Assembly (NCBI RefSeq): GCF_026262505.1
Contig: NC_067206.1
Location: 37,463,896 to 37,527,895, forward strand
Length of the DNA stretch: 64,000 bases
Direction: 5' to 3'
Source of the DNA: Trichomonas vaginalis G3
Taxonomy: Eukaryota > Parabasalia > Trichomonadida > Trichomonadidae
Below, piece after piece: positions 1 through 10,324 of this stretch. Position numbers and translations under genes: made by a program. Each line of letters starts with the position of its first letter. The stretch's first letter is position 1. Below the pieces are notes generated by a model that saw only the letters and a program-made list of their open reading frames with translations, had not been told where the DNA came from and did not search any database.

Positions 1-2
1 TC

Positions 3-221
3 GTTATCAAACTCAAAATTGATCAAAATCCAGCAGATGACCGTGTCATTAGGATCATGGAAAAAGCAACTAACGCAGAAATTGATGTAAAAAGACAAAG
101 AAAAATCGAGAGTATTTCAATGCTCAATAGATTGCTCAATGCTGTTAGTGATGACTCAATAGATCCCACTAAAATATATCCTACCTTGAAAGTATTATTA
201 CAAAGAACTCATTTTATTTAA
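3..221 (+). CDS. 3' end of an unrecognised protein gene
   Basis: The reading frame starting at base 3 is open to a TAA ending at 221 and gives the last 72 residues of a protein that begins outside the window. The piece is charged, probably helical, and ends KVLLQRTHFI. It contains an Arg/Lys-rich stretch followed by a Leu-rich one (SMLNRLLNAV). I do not recognise the family. The composition is normal for a host protein, and the AT content rises sharply after the stop, which supports a true gene end. Confidence 0.6.
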   Translation, partial: VIKLKIDQNPADDRVIRIMEKATNAEIDVKRQRKIESISMLNRLLNAVSDDSIDPTKIYPTLKVLLQRTHFI

Positions 222-390
222 TTTTGATTTTAATTTTAGATTAAATTATTAAATTTTAATTCTTTATTTTTTAGGATTGTTAGCTTTGTAAGATTGCTTT
301 TTCACAAGAGAAAACAAGTATAAGGTTTAAGCTGTATGTATTAAAGTTATAAATATTTGATTTTAAAAAAAATCAAGATTTTAAACTTTA

Positions 391-566
391 AAGGTATTAA
401 TTATGATTATCTTTCTTTAGCTTTGCATGCTGTATGCTACTTTTGGAAACTGCTCTATTGTATTAGAATGTTTTTAAATTTTGCACCTAAAAATGCGTAA
501 TATTAAAAATTAAGGTATTAATTATGATTATCTTTCTTTAGCTTTACATGCTGTATGCTACTTTTG
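391..566. repeat. 55-bp direct repeat, two copies
   Basis: The stretch at 391-445 recurs at 512-566 with a single base difference, in the same orientation and 121 bp apart. It contains the string TGCTGTATGCTACTTTTG. It does not code. It may be a local duplication or a piece of a dispersed repeat. Confidence 0.8.
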
Positions 567-664
567 TCTTTGAGACATTCCATGATTTAAGTTAAGAAGC
601 TTTAAAAAAAATGTAATAAAATAAAAAAAAAATTTAGTATCGATAATCTGAAATATGATGTTTA

Positions 665-903
665 CTTAAGCCGCGAGCGAAGCGAGCGGCTTAGTTTCGT
701 AATTTCATACAATCTTTTTTCGAATCTGTTCTTTTCTTAAGCCGCGAGCGAAGCGAGCGGCTTAGTTTCGTAATTTCATACAATCTTTTTTCGAATCTGT
801 TCTTTTCTTAAGCCGCGAGCGAAGCGAGTGGCTTAGTTTCGTAATTTCATACAATTATTTTTCGAATTTGTTCTTTTTGTCAACCGCGAGCGAAGCGAGT
901 GGC
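665..903. repeat. tandem array of 71-bp units, each with a GC-rich hairpin
   Basis: There are 3.3 units, with starts 71 bp apart (665, 736, 807 and a partial fourth at 878). Each unit opens with TAAGCCGC, GAGCGAAGCGA, GCGGCTTA: an 8-bp inverted repeat (667-674 with 686-693 in unit 1) around an 11-base loop with GCGAAGC at its centre. The rest of each unit is AT-rich. The later units have a G-to-T change in one arm. No spacer diversity is present, so this is not a CRISPR array. Confidence 0.85.
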
Positions 904-1460
904 TTTTTATTTTTTAAAAATTTTTTTCTTTCTTACTTTTTTTCCCTTACTTACAAATTTGATAGTAACTTACCAAATCTCTCTATCATATAATAATAAA
1001 TTAATACATTCTTTGTTTCAAATCTGACACTTTACATTTCTGACATGTAAACCTGTCACTTTTCACTTCACCTCACTGGGCAAGTTTGTGCCCCCTCATT
1101 CAATTATTTTTGCTATTTGGTCGGGTAAATGTTAGATTTGCGACATTTTCTGATATGATATTCAGATTCTACGTTGATAATAATGCTTATAGAACCCTCT
1201 TGCTATTGTGTCAAAATTGCGAAACCGATAGCAAAAATATCTCGCAATATCAAAATTGAGATATTGAGCGAATTATGCATTATAGAGATTAAAAATCTGA
1301 TTTGTGAAAACATCTCATCAGTTTCTAGCTAATTCAAAAATCTTTACTATCTTATTCGATTAAAATGAAAAGGGAATAGTTTCATTATGCTTTAAATGAC
1401 AGCCTTATAATATAATCATAGTTTTCGCTCAATATGCAGCATTTTTTTGAGGATGTTTTA

Positions 1461-1566
1461 TTATCGTCTGGGAAAAGTGACAAAATTATTATTGTCGTCT
1501 AAAAAGGTGACAAATTATTATTGTCGTCTGGAAAAGTGACAAAATTATCATTGTCGTCTAAAAAAT
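1461..1566. repeat. about 30-bp tandem repeat with TCGTCT and GTGACAAA
   Basis: TCGTCT recurs at 1464, 1495, 1524 and 1554. After the first three copies the sequence (G)GAAAAGTGACAAA or a close variant follows. The same two words recur together at 44085-44210 inside the Maverick and singly near several gene starts. Confidence 0.75.
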
Positions 1567-2250
1567 AGATTTTTCAAGCATGTTTCGGTACCTAAATAAA
1601 GGAAGAACATCAATTCCATCTATGTATATAGTATGCAAACACACATGATATATGGAGTAGCTCTTTATCTGGCTAAAAATCCTATTATTTGAAAATTCGC
1701 ATTGTCCTCTAAAACCGCCAGACGACAATAATAATACCCCATTTTTTTTCGAAATCTATGGTCAATGTCCTAAATACTGGTTGCTTTGCATTCATATCTC
1801 TTACATTTTCTATACCCACATCACTATTCATTGCTATTCCTATCTTTTTCATTTTTGTTTGTTTCTCATAATTTCTCAAAAAACATGATAACTTGATATT
1901 TGTAAATATTATACTTTATAACGTAAATAAGAACTTGACCTATTAAGAAAAGCAGTAATGAAAAGAAAATCTGAAATTCATAAAAATTACAAGTTTCTGA
2001 TGACAATTAGCTTAATTAAACCAGGTACAAGATTATATAATTGTATTTTCTATCCAATTATCCATATAATATCTTATCCAGAAAAAATAACTTGATCAAT
2101 ACCAAATGATTTTTTAACTAGTAAATAAAGTATTTTCTTTACACACACATTGTATATCATAGTTTTTTTTTTTTTTTTTTTTTGGTTTCGCAAAACATCC
2201 AAAAACAAATATGCTATAAAAGTGACAATTTTAGCAAAACGAAACCCTTA

Positions 2251-3480
2251 CTATGATCCAACAAATGCCTTTATATCAGGAAGAGGATCATTATATTCAT
2301 ATTTAAATCGAGAAACTAATGGAGAATCTATATCTATATCAGATGGCCATCTCTTATTATCTACACAGTAGATGACACTCTTAACATACCTAAGAAATAG
2401 TTGAATATCGTATTTTTCAAAGTTATCTTTTCTAAAACACTGTTGGACAAGTCCGATCATATAAAAATTACTTGTTATGCACAAATGGACATTCGGGAGA
2501 TCCATGTGACTAAATAATAAGCATAATCCGGTATTCTCTCGCATAAAAACCGAATTGTAGATATTAGACCCGCAAGGACCAACATATATCCTAATGTCTG
2601 ACCAAAATTTAGCATTTTCTTCTAAATTATCAAATTCATTTTCATGTAAAACAAAGTTTTCATTGATTTTCTTGAGCGATTCATATAGCTTATCAATGTG
2701 CAATATAGATCTATATGCAGATTTTGGTCTATTTCCTAATACGTATTTTGTTGGAATAATATTGGATAAATTTAGTCTTTCTTCAATGTATTTCCTTAAT
2801 CTCTTGATACCACCTACAGTAACGCTATGAGCAGCCTTTCTTCCAGATATCAAAAAGAGTTTCGCTGCCTGAATCTGTTCATTTTCTGCCAGGGATACAA
2901 TATTTGCATTAATACCAAGATATTTACACCATATATCTGCAATTTCTTTACCAGATCTTGGAGCAATAACTGTAAAACCAGATTTATTTACGTATTCAGG
3001 AACAAACATCATAGAAGCTAAAAAATCATGAATTAAATGACCAAACATAGGATACTCTTGAATATAAAATACAGCATAAAGGCAGTTTCCAACGGTATTA
3101 TGTGTTAATCTTAATTTATCAGTATAAAACTCATCATGAGGTAAAATTCCAATCTGATAGAACGCAGGTATTCTTGCTAGAAATGTATTTTCATATGTTG
3201 CGACGTATACTATCGATCTCATAAAACAAGAAGGAGAAATTTCGCCATAAAATTCATATTGGTGTCTAGAAACAAGCGATCTATTGATATCCTCTTTTTT
3301 ATTTGAATCTACAAAAAAAGATATATCCGAAAACGGAACTTTATAAAAAACTCGATTTTTCATAAGCTTTGTTGTATTTATGTATTCGCAATAGGAAAAT
3401 CTCACATGTACTTGAAATGATTGACCGATAATAATGGAAATATAAGCTAAAATTATGATTGAAAAACATTCATAAAGCAT
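2251..3480 (-). CDS. GT61-like (DUF563) glycosyltransferase, membrane anchored
   Basis: A 409-residue protein with an N-terminal hydrophobic segment (about residues 5-20), which suggests a type II Golgi/ER enzyme with a lumenal catalytic part. The body has the layout of glycosyltransferase family 61. A GHLIHDF-like motif lies near residues 130-140, where the family has HF..D. A middle region follows, and near residues 300-315 there is VGPCGSNIYNSVFM, the counterpart of the family's GPHGAGLTNxxFM motif. The usual His-Gly-Ala is Cys-Gly-Ser here, so activity is uncertain. Trichomonads are known for many divergent glycosyltransferases that build surface glycans. The ATG at 3480 has an initiator-like TCACT just upstream. 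Acceptor and donor sugar cannot be read from the sequence. Confidence 0.65.
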   Translation of the reverse strand: MLYECFSIIILAYISIIIGQSFQVHVRFSYCEYINTTKLMKNRVFYKVPFSDISFFVDSNKKEDINRSLVSRHQYEFYGEISPSCFMRSIVYVATYENTFLARIPAFYQIGILPHDEFYTDKLRLTHNTVGNCLYAVFYIQEYPMFGHLIHDFLASMMFVPEYVNKSGFTVIAPRSGKEIADIWCKYLGINANIVSLAENEQIQAAKLFLISGRKAAHSVTVGGIKRLRKYIEERLNLSNIIPTKYVLGNRPKSAYRSILHIDKLYESLKKINENFVLHENEFDNLEENAKFWSDIRIYVGPCGSNIYNSVFMRENTGLCLLFSHMDLPNVHLCITSNFYMIGLVQQCFRKDNFEKYDIQLFLRYVKSVIYCVDNKRWPSDIDIDSPLVSRFKYEYNDPLPDIKAFVGS

Positions 3481-3485
3481 TAAAA

Positions 3486-3490
3486 AGTGA
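3486..3490 (-). promoter_or_regulatory. initiator-like TCACT upstream of the GT61-like gene
   Basis: On the minus strand TCACT lies about 6 bases before the ATG. It fits the T. vaginalis Inr consensus TCA(+1)-pyrimidine-A/T, which is typically within 20 bases of the start codon. Confidence 0.4.
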
Positions 3491-3617
3491 CATTTTTAAA
3501 ATCTTTGATATTTGAGAGTTCATATTAAAACGAATTATTTTAAATTTAAATGATAGTTGAACGATTATTGTAAAATTTTCTATCGCAATTTTTATCGTCT
3601 TATTTTTTTTACCCCAA

Positions 3618-4667
3618 ATGAAGTCTACTTTAACTTGGGATACGCTCAATAGCTACATAAACACAGACTTAATCAATCCATCTAAAATCCACCATGAGCA
3701 CAAGGAGAGAATGCTTCGTTCAAAATACGACAATATCTCTGTTCACGTCAAGATTGATAAATATGAGTATGTCTATAGTCGTTTCAACCTTTCCAGATAC
3801 TTACTTGCTTGCCAAGTTCCATCAAGCATTGCTCTTGACATACCAAGAAAGATCAAAAAAGACTTAATTGATACAAAAAGATATGAAGTCACTCAAGATG
3901 AGCTTACAGCAATGGTTTTTGAGCGTCTTTCAAAGGCAGACGGATCCGAAATCCTCCAACAAAGATTTAAATTGATACAGCGCTTCAATTTGGAAAGAGT
4001 TCCATTAATCATTTTAATTACAGGAACAGGCTTTATTGGAAAGCCTTCTCTCGCATTCCAGCTCGGTGAGCGTCTGAATATCTCCACGATTTTGCAAACA
4101 AGTATCGTAAACTCTTTAACAAATGGAACGAACGACCACATGAACTCCAAATTCTGGAATACAGCCTACGCGTCTACAGAAGATTTTATCCATGCTTACC
4201 AGACAGATTGCAACATCGCCATTTCCGGAATTGCTGGAGATATTACTAAAACATTAACTGATGGAAAACCTTTGATTATTGAAGGAATCCACTTAGATCC
4301 AACAAACTTCTTGAAATTATGCGGTGGAAACTCACTTATTCCACTTGATTGCTTTAAAGTTGATAATATGAGTAAAATCGCAAATGGAAAGATGGGATTC
4401 ATACTTCCAATATGCGTTACAAAGCCAAAGCAAATTATCGACGAATCTATCAGATGCTCTCTCCTTTTTACAAGTGGAAAAGGAAATTGCGGAGATAGAA
4501 TCTGTCAAATTCAACACAACGCTCACAAATTACAAGAACTACTCGCATCGAAGTTCCCGCCTCAATATATCATCGATATTTCTTCAATTACAGATGCGAT
4601 CGATAAGATTCACTCGATTTTCTTAACTGAACTTACCAAATTCTATGCTTCTGAAGATACAAAGTAA
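3618..4667 (+). CDS. 2-phosphoglycerate-kinase-like P-loop protein
   Basis: A 349-residue protein resembling the 2-phosphoglycerate kinase / related P-loop family of archaea and plants. Residues 1-120 are a charged helical region in the place where archaeal members have a regulatory domain. Residues 131-150 are the hydrophobic strand and nucleotide loop, ending in TGTGFIGKPSLAFQLG. PLIIEGIHLDP near residue 215 resembles the strand with the acidic residue and the family's GxH motif. The Walker A motif is atypical: after Gly-Lys comes Pro-Ser in place of Ser/Thr. Homologues act on 2-phosphoglycerate or on unknown phospho-sugars, and the substrate here is inferred only by family. It is a single cytosolic-looking gene, and the start is the first in-frame ATG. 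Confidence 0.6.
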   Translation: MKSTLTWDTLNSYINTDLINPSKIHHEHKERMLRSKYDNISVHVKIDKYEYVYSRFNLSRYLLACQVPSSIALDIPRKIKKDLIDTKRYEVTQDELTAMVFERLSKADGSEILQQRFKLIQRFNLERVPLIILITGTGFIGKPSLAFQLGERLNISTILQTSIVNSLTNGTNDHMNSKFWNTAYASTEDFIHAYQTDCNIAISGIAGDITKTLTDGKPLIIEGIHLDPTNFLKLCGGNSLIPLDCFKVDNMSKIANGKMGFILPICVTKPKQIIDESIRCSLLFTSGKGNCGDRICQIQHNAHKLQELLASKFPPQYIIDISSITDAIDKIHSIFLTELTKFYASEDTK

Positions 4668-5271
4668 ATCAAGCATTTACCTTTGAAATTCAGAAAAATT
4701 CAGAATCAAAATTATATTTTATCAAAAAATTTTGATTTCGATATGAATCATTGCTTTACGTTAAGTGCAATAAGCGATTTATTTACTTTAATTTGATTGT
4801 TATTATTAAAATATTAATTTTTTTTTTATTTTTCTAAATTGAATTTTCTTAATTTACCTTTTCTAAGAATACATGGAAAATCTTTAGAGTATTCTACTCA
4901 ATTCTCTTGAACTTTTAAAAAAATATTGGTTGCAATTTCAATCCAAGAATGATTCTTATGCATCAATATATTTTCCATCAATTTTTAAATTTAATGTTCT
5001 ATCATAATCTACTTTTTATTCATTTTCAATTTAAAAATCAATCAAAATCACCAGTATAATCTTTTCTTTATGAGGAATTGTTAGAATTTCAAGAAGGAAA
5101 TTTGTTTTGTATGATTAGAAACATATGAATGCTCAATTAATCATGATTTAAAAAAAATCATTTAAAGAAATTAAGAATAAAGTAAATATTATTTATATTT
5201 TACTAACAAAAATAGGTTTTGTGCATGTGCATGAGGAAACAATAGTTATTAATATTCAAATTTTGTCAATT
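4668..5271. other. intergenic, AT-rich
   Basis: No gene, repeat or structure was recognised. Stops are dense in all frames. Confidence 0.5.
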
Positions 5272-5619
5272 TCAGTCACTTTTATTTGAAATCAACGAAA
5301 AATTATCTATTGAATAATCTGATCGAACTTCTCTCATTTTGCGCACTCTTATACAGTAATAAGTTAACAAAATTAAATTGAATAACATGAAAACCGAAAA
5401 GAATATAATACTTTTTGCCACCATTTTACCAGTATTTTTATTGACGCCGTGAATAGGAGTGTAACCTTCAATATTGAATGAATCGACTTTAATATCTTTT
5501 GAAATAGATTTGTATTGGCCAGGTTTTATTGGATAGAAATTATTTTGAAGCTTTTGAAAATCGCGTGTTATACTAGAGAAACGGAATTGGTTCAAAGATA
5601 GGATAGTTAAATTCATCAT
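5272..5619 (-). CDS. small single-pass membrane protein, unrecognised
   Basis: A 115-residue protein with one strong membrane segment at about residues 70-90 (SIIFFSVFMLFNLILLTYYC), followed directly by the basic cluster RVRKMR and a Ser-rich acidic tail. The positive-inside rule places the C-terminus in the cytosol. This layout, an outside part, one span and a short charged tail, is that of trichomonad surface proteins. The frame may be a small real gene or the surviving end of a larger surface-protein gene. The start is the first of two adjacent ATGs. No family was recognised. Confidence 0.4.
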   Translation of the reverse strand: MMNLTILSLNQFRFSSITRDFQKLQNNFYPIKPGQYKSISKDIKVDSFNIEGYTPIHGVNKNTGKMVAKSIIFFSVFMLFNLILLTYYCIRVRKMREVRSDYSIDNFSLISNKSD

Positions 5620-5907
5620 TATGGGAAATTGTCACTTTTCCATCATGTAAATCTCGATGTCACTTTTGCATTCTCGCTCCGCTTGATCCATCTTTATGGG
5701 AGGCCATATGAATAGCGGGTCGATTTTTACCAATAATTAAACATTCTATTTTTAATAAAATAAACATATATTTATATTGGAAATTATGGAGATCTGAAAC
5801 TCAAAAATTATTTTTGGATTTTAATATAATAAATATAATTGTGATTATATATACAATCAATTGAAATATGCAATTATTTCACACAACATTGATTTTTTAC
5901 ATTCTTG

Positions 5908-6282
5908 ATGAATGAGTACAATATAGAGATCAATTTAGAAGATTGCGGAATTTTTAATAATCTTGAATCCTTTTTAGTTCATTTCGATCAAACTAATGAT
6001 ATAAACAAATGCTTTGTTTATTTATCGATTTTTAATATTCCATCCCTTTTGGAATACTTCCATTCACATGGTGCAAATGTCAATAAAAAAGTTAATTATT
6101 GAAAAACCGCACTTCATATTGCAGCAATATATAATAGTAAAGAAGCTGCAGAAGTTCTTATTTCACATGGTGCGAATATCAATGAAAAAGATGAAGATGG
6201 AAGAACCACACTTCATATTGCAGCAGAAAAAAGTAAAAAAGAAATCACGAAGGTTCTTATTTCTCATGGTGCAAAAAGATAA
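5908..6282 (+). pseudogene. ankyrin (DUF3447-type) gene fragment with one in-frame stop
   Basis: The first part (INLEDCGIFNNLESFLVHFD, then IFNIPSLLEYF) closely matches the middle of the ankyrin protein at 25811-27346. Two ankyrin repeats follow, with KTALHIAA and TTLHIAA and the outer helices EVLISHGANIN and KVLISHGAK. A TGA at 6100-6102 interrupts an otherwise continuous frame that ends at a TAA at 6280-6282. The N-terminal DUF3447 half is absent, so this is a truncated copy with one internal stop. Ankyrin proteins are protein-binding scaffolds and partners cannot be inferred. Confidence 0.6.
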
Positions 6283-6747
6283 TGTTCTTACATGAGATAT
6301 GCTTTAGTTTTCTGGTATTTTCGGAGAAGATTTTCATTAGAAAGTAAATTAATCGTTTTTCCGCATTTTTTGCACTTGAGTTTGTTAGATGTAATGAGTT
6401 ATGTTATATTCTTTCTCATTATTTTAATCAGATCATTCTATTATATTCGAAAAACAGTGAGCCTAGCTAAATGCTTTTTTTTATTTGAAGATAAAAGATG
6501 AAATATCCTTAGATGCAAAATGAAATCAATTTATGAAATCCTATTGTTGATGAACATATCAGCATTCTTCAATGAAACTATGCTAACAATGATTACCAGG
6601 ATTAAACCTAAGTTTTATACTCATTATTAACACTTGTTCTAGCAATTTGAATGATATGAAATCGATTTTAGCAACTTTTATATTATATTTCATAAGAAAT
6701 TTATGGAAATTTAAAGTAATTAACCAAAATTCTTTTCAATCTGTTAA
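6283..6747. other. intergenic
   Basis: No gene is supported. The frame at 6292-6501 has no recognisable content. Confidence 0.4.
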
Positions 6748-6888
6748 GGGTGCCCTATAACGATAATGTAAACATCACAAAATTAACCTTATTAGAACTC
6801 GAATGAATGGATTATCCAGATTCTAGTTCTCAATATAATAGCCTTAAAAGTGCTTTTCTGAGGGTGGTCTATCGTCTATAGGGCACCC
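6748..6888. mobile_element. 141-bp MITE-like element with TTAA target duplication
   Basis: The ends are inverted repeats: GGGTGCCCTATAACGAT on the left and the reverse complement of GGGTGCCCTATAGACGAT on the right. TTAA directly flanks both sides (6744-6747 and 6889-6892). There is no coding capacity. The TTAA duplication is the pattern left by piggyBac-type transposases, though the ends are not those of a named family I can place. The first 45 or so bases resemble the left end of the larger element at 19769-20809. Confidence 0.7.
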
Positions 6889-6990
6889 TTAAAAATATAG
6901 AAATAAAATGTCTTTATTGATATAATTTCAATGGCATTCACCTATTAATAATTAGAATCCCACTAAATATAGCATTTATTATGATTTGTT

Positions 6991-8420
6991 TTAACAGCGC
7001 CATGTTTAACCAAATATGTTATAATGTCGGGTGAATTTTGTTTTATTGCAATCGATAGTGGACATTCTTTAATATAATGAGAACTTGATAAACCAATGCT
7101 AGATGTTATCATAATAATCATTCAATATTGATAAATGTGAAATCCAATAGAATAAGTTTGATATTGACATTTGCACCATGTTCAACTAAGAACTTAACAA
7201 AATCAATTGAATTCTGCATGATTGCAATTGTAAGAGGGCAGTCATTATCAGAAATGGGATTTGATAAATTAGTGAATGAGATGAAAATTCGGAGGACATT
7301 ATTAAGCTACAATTAATGGCTTAAAGCTTGGGCGAATATGAAAAGAAATTCAAATCTATTAACAGTTGAAAGATATGAATAGAAAAAGAAAAAGTCTACT
7401 ATTGACATCTGCTCCATGATTAATTAAGCATTTTGCGATTTCCATAGAATTTTGTTTGATTGCAAGAGTAAGTGGACATTCATTATTATAATAAGAACCT
7501 GGTGAAGCAATTAAAAATATAATAAGAAAGAAAATATAACAAGATTATAATAGATTATAATGTAAAAAGGATCCCATGAAGTATTGATTTATATTAATGG
7601 ATAGCAAAATAACTTCATATTAACATCTGCATCATGCTCAACTAAATACCTGACAATATCAATTGAGTTTTGTTTCACTGCGATATGAAGAGGACAATCA
7701 TCAAAACAAAATGAGTTTTGTAGAATCAAAGTTGAATATGAGGTGAAACCGTATCCAATCAATAAATGATAGAATTGCCAGTATATTGAATTTTTTGAAA
7801 TAATTGATTATCTAAATCAAAAGCTAATACTGAAATGCAATGAACGATGTTAAATGAAATTAAATCCCTTAAAATGATAATTGATATGAAAAAGAAGTAG
7901 GACATTGTATAATATTGATTGATATCAGAAGAAATAAAAATATAATCTTGTTTACATCAGCACCATTATCTACCAAGCTTTTAACACAATCGATGGAATT
8001 TTGATAGATAGCAAGCGTAAGTGGACCTAATTCTAAATCAATTGAATTTTATGTTGAAATGATGAAAATAAATATAGATAGAATATCATTAAGTAATGAT
8101 TGATATTTATAGATTGAGAAATTTATAAAGCAAATGGAAGTACCATAATTCAATGAGAGATATAAGAACAGTGTGAACACCCCAATTAACATCTGCGCCA
8201 TGTTCAATTAATAAGTTGAGGATATCTTTTGCATTTTGTTCGACGGCTAGAATAATGGGAGGGACTTCATTTTTTGCAGAATACTATTATTAAACTTTGA
8301 ATAATTTGATATAAAAGTGAATAAAATAATCTCCATTAACGTCTGCATTATGATTAATTAAGAATTTAACAACATCGAATAGATTTAAATTAATTGCAAT
8401 AGTGAGAGGGCGTTCACTCA
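6991..8420 (-). pseudogene. seven separate ankyrin-repeat units with spacers, downstream of the DUF3447 head
   Basis: On the minus strand seven blocks of about 80-100 bp each translate as one ankyrin unit of the form CPLTIAIMQNSIDFVKFLV-EHGANVN: 8334-8420, 8185-8270, 7951-8032, 7619-7710, 7401-7503, 7163-7262 and 6991-7084. Between them lie AT-rich spacers of about 65-240 bp with stops and no shared sequence. All units point the same way and follow the gene at 8644-9582, whose family normally continues straight into contiguous ankyrin repeats. The spacers lack the T. vaginalis intron signals (GTAYGT and ACTAACACACAG). Either this is a decayed array or the units are separated by an unknown mechanism. 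Confidence 0.55.
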
Positions 8421-8643
8421 AATTATATGAAACAAACAAGAAAATAACAAATATTACATAAAAGAGAACTACCTAAATAAGTGATCAATATGATTAATAT
8501 TGAGAATGTGAAAACTATACATGGAATTCGATAAAAGCAATCATGATATATATAGAAATTCGATAAAATTAAACTTTGAATGATATTAATAATAAGAAAA
8601 TTACATAAAATAAAAAACAAACATGAAAAGCAAGATAATTTTT

Positions 8644-9582
8644 TCAATTAATGATAAACATTAGAAGAAATAAAATACACTCAGAATCGACGAATCCACA
8701 ATTTAATAGTCTACTGGAAGCGATATCATAATTTCCAAAATACATACATTCGGCTATAGAGATTTTTTCTTGTTTAAAATTCTCTTTAAGGTAATCTGCA
8801 ATTTCATAATGATGATATTTCAATGCAATATTTACCATGTAATCAAAATTTTGCTCATCATCTATCATTTGGTCAAATATTGTAAAATTCCCACCAATAA
8901 CTGCATATTCTGCACAACATTTTGTATATTCAGCACCTATATTCTTGAAATAAAAGAAGCATAGCTCTGATCCATACTTGCAAGCACATTCAAGTGGTGT
9001 ACATTTATTATCTAAGTTTTTATTTTTTATTGCTACATCAACATCAAGATCTGGAAATTTACTTTTAAGTTCATCAACTTTGTCCCATGCAATATAATAT
9101 AATGGACTTTCTTTATCATACAAATTGGGTATGTCTTCTTCACTACATTTTGGCTCAAAGTTATGAAATTTGAGACCTTTATAGTGCAATAATGTTTTTA
9201 ATCTTTTGTTTACTGGCTCAATGTATGAGGTTACTCCATTTGACATTTGTAAATAAAATTCAGTAAATAAATTTATCTCTTTTTTCCTTAGTATTGAGAA
9301 AGAATCAATGATAAAAAGGACAATATCGATAGTTATTTTTTGAGATTTAATTAGCTCATTTAATTTGCATGATATTTCTATGCCATTGTTTGAATTGAGA
9401 TCCCAAATAATTTTTGAAGCCTGATCCATGTAATGAAGAGTTTCCAGAAGATTCTCATCATTCTGTTTAGGCTCTTCCATCTCTGCTATATGATTACGGA
9501 GCACCCACGTCGATTCTTCATCAGAACTCATCCTTTCAAATTTGAAAAGTGGTTTTTGCAAATGTTGGATTTTTATATGCAT
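8644..9582 (-). CDS. DUF3447/ankyrin-family protein, head region
   Basis: 312 residues with the trichomonad ankyrin-protein layout. A helical N-terminal region spans about residues 1-150. A DUF3447-like part follows with SPLYYIAWDKVDELKSKFPD (about 160-185), CTPLECACKYGSELCFFYF and AEYAVIGGNFTIFDQMID, then units such as SIAECMYFGNYDIASSRLL. Family members then run into many standard ankyrin repeats, but here the frame stops and the repeats continue as separate blocks (6991-8420). Two starts are possible: the ATG at 9582 or the one at 9531 (MSSDEEST), which has CCACT upstream. The protein may be a truncated product or the first part of a broken gene. Confidence 0.5.
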   Translation of the reverse strand: MHIKIQHLQKPLFKFERMSSDEESTWVLRNHIAEMEEPKQNDENLLETLHYMDQASKIIWDLNSNNGIEISCKLNELIKSQKITIDIVLFIIDSFSILRKKEINLFTEFYLQMSNGVTSYIEPVNKRLKTLLHYKGLKFHNFEPKCSEEDIPNLYDKESPLYYIAWDKVDELKSKFPDLDVDVAIKNKNLDNKCTPLECACKYGSELCFFYFKNIGAEYTKCCAEYAVIGGNFTIFDQMIDDEQNFDYMVNIALKYHHYEIADYLKENFKQEKISIAECMYFGNYDIASSRLLNCGFVDSECILFLLMFIIN

Positions 9583-10324
9583 TAGTTCACTTCATCATTT
9601 CACTATTTTTCCATTTTCATAAAGCGGTATTTCAAAATAGAAACTTCAATATATTTTTAAAAAATTGAAAGGAGATAAATTTAAATTATACCAGAATAAT
9701 ATTTCATCCATAAGGTTATATCATAATGTGGGGGATTATATATTTATAAAGCATTCATAAAATCATCTCAGATGACATTGGAAATGGAAATTGATGTCAA
9801 AAATTGTCATTTTTCTATCTATGCCCAACTTTTTGATTTATTTCGAAAGCTATATATGTATAAATATACATAGTATGATGGAGTAAGGATGTCGTTTTGT
9901 CCCCCAGGGGCGAGTTAAAAATAAATAGCCTCGCCTGGAGACCATAACTCCAGTGGAGGAACTGATAATTTCATAATTTTAACCAACAACATCTATCATC
10001 TAACATATTTCATTTTATATAAGTGCGGAAATTAAAAACCGCAGTTTGAGTACTTTCTGAGAGTCTGTTTGTCAGAAAGTATACATTTGTAAACTTTCTG
10101 ACACAATTTTTTTTGGTCCTTTCAAAGTTTTTGACAATGTCAAAAAGTATACATCGGGGCTCTCAATTTTCCTCTCAAACGGCGGTTTTTTAAAAACGCT
10201 CAATTTTTCATCGACCTCATTCCATCAAATCTGATTTATTAATTTTATTTATACTGAAATGACATGTTCGATATAGAATAAATTAGTTATTTTTATATCA
10301 TACAAAACAATTACAACTATTTTT
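9583..10324. other. intergenic with short dyads
   Basis: No gene. At 10050-10170 short words (ACTTTCTGA, TCAGAAAGTATACAT, TGACA..TGTCA) recur in both orientations and could fold. It may be a remnant of a small inverted-repeat element. Confidence 0.35.

Larger units (their letters stand above)
222..2250. other. intergenic region with several local repeats
   Basis: Two kilobases without a supportable gene. It holds the direct repeat at 391-566, the 71-bp hairpin array at 665-903, the 30-bp array at 1461-1566 and a 21-base T run at 2163-2183. Between them the DNA is AT-rich with many stops in all frames. Confidence 0.6.

Noticed and set aside
665-903. possible CRISPR-like array
   Set aside because: The units are tandem 71-bp repeats without variable spacers, in a eukaryotic genome.
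2150-2371. 73-codon plus-strand frame
   Set aside because: It starts in a T run and overlaps the end of the GT61-like gene on the other strand.
6991-8420. spliced exons separated by introns
   Set aside because: The spacers lack the conserved T. vaginalis 5' (GTAYGT) and 3' (ACTAACACACAG) intron signals, so splicing is kept only as a hypothesis in the findings.
8423-8647. 74-codon hydrophobic minus-strand frame
   Set aside because: It is AT-rich spacer between the DUF3447 head and the first ankyrin block; the hydrophobicity comes from composition.
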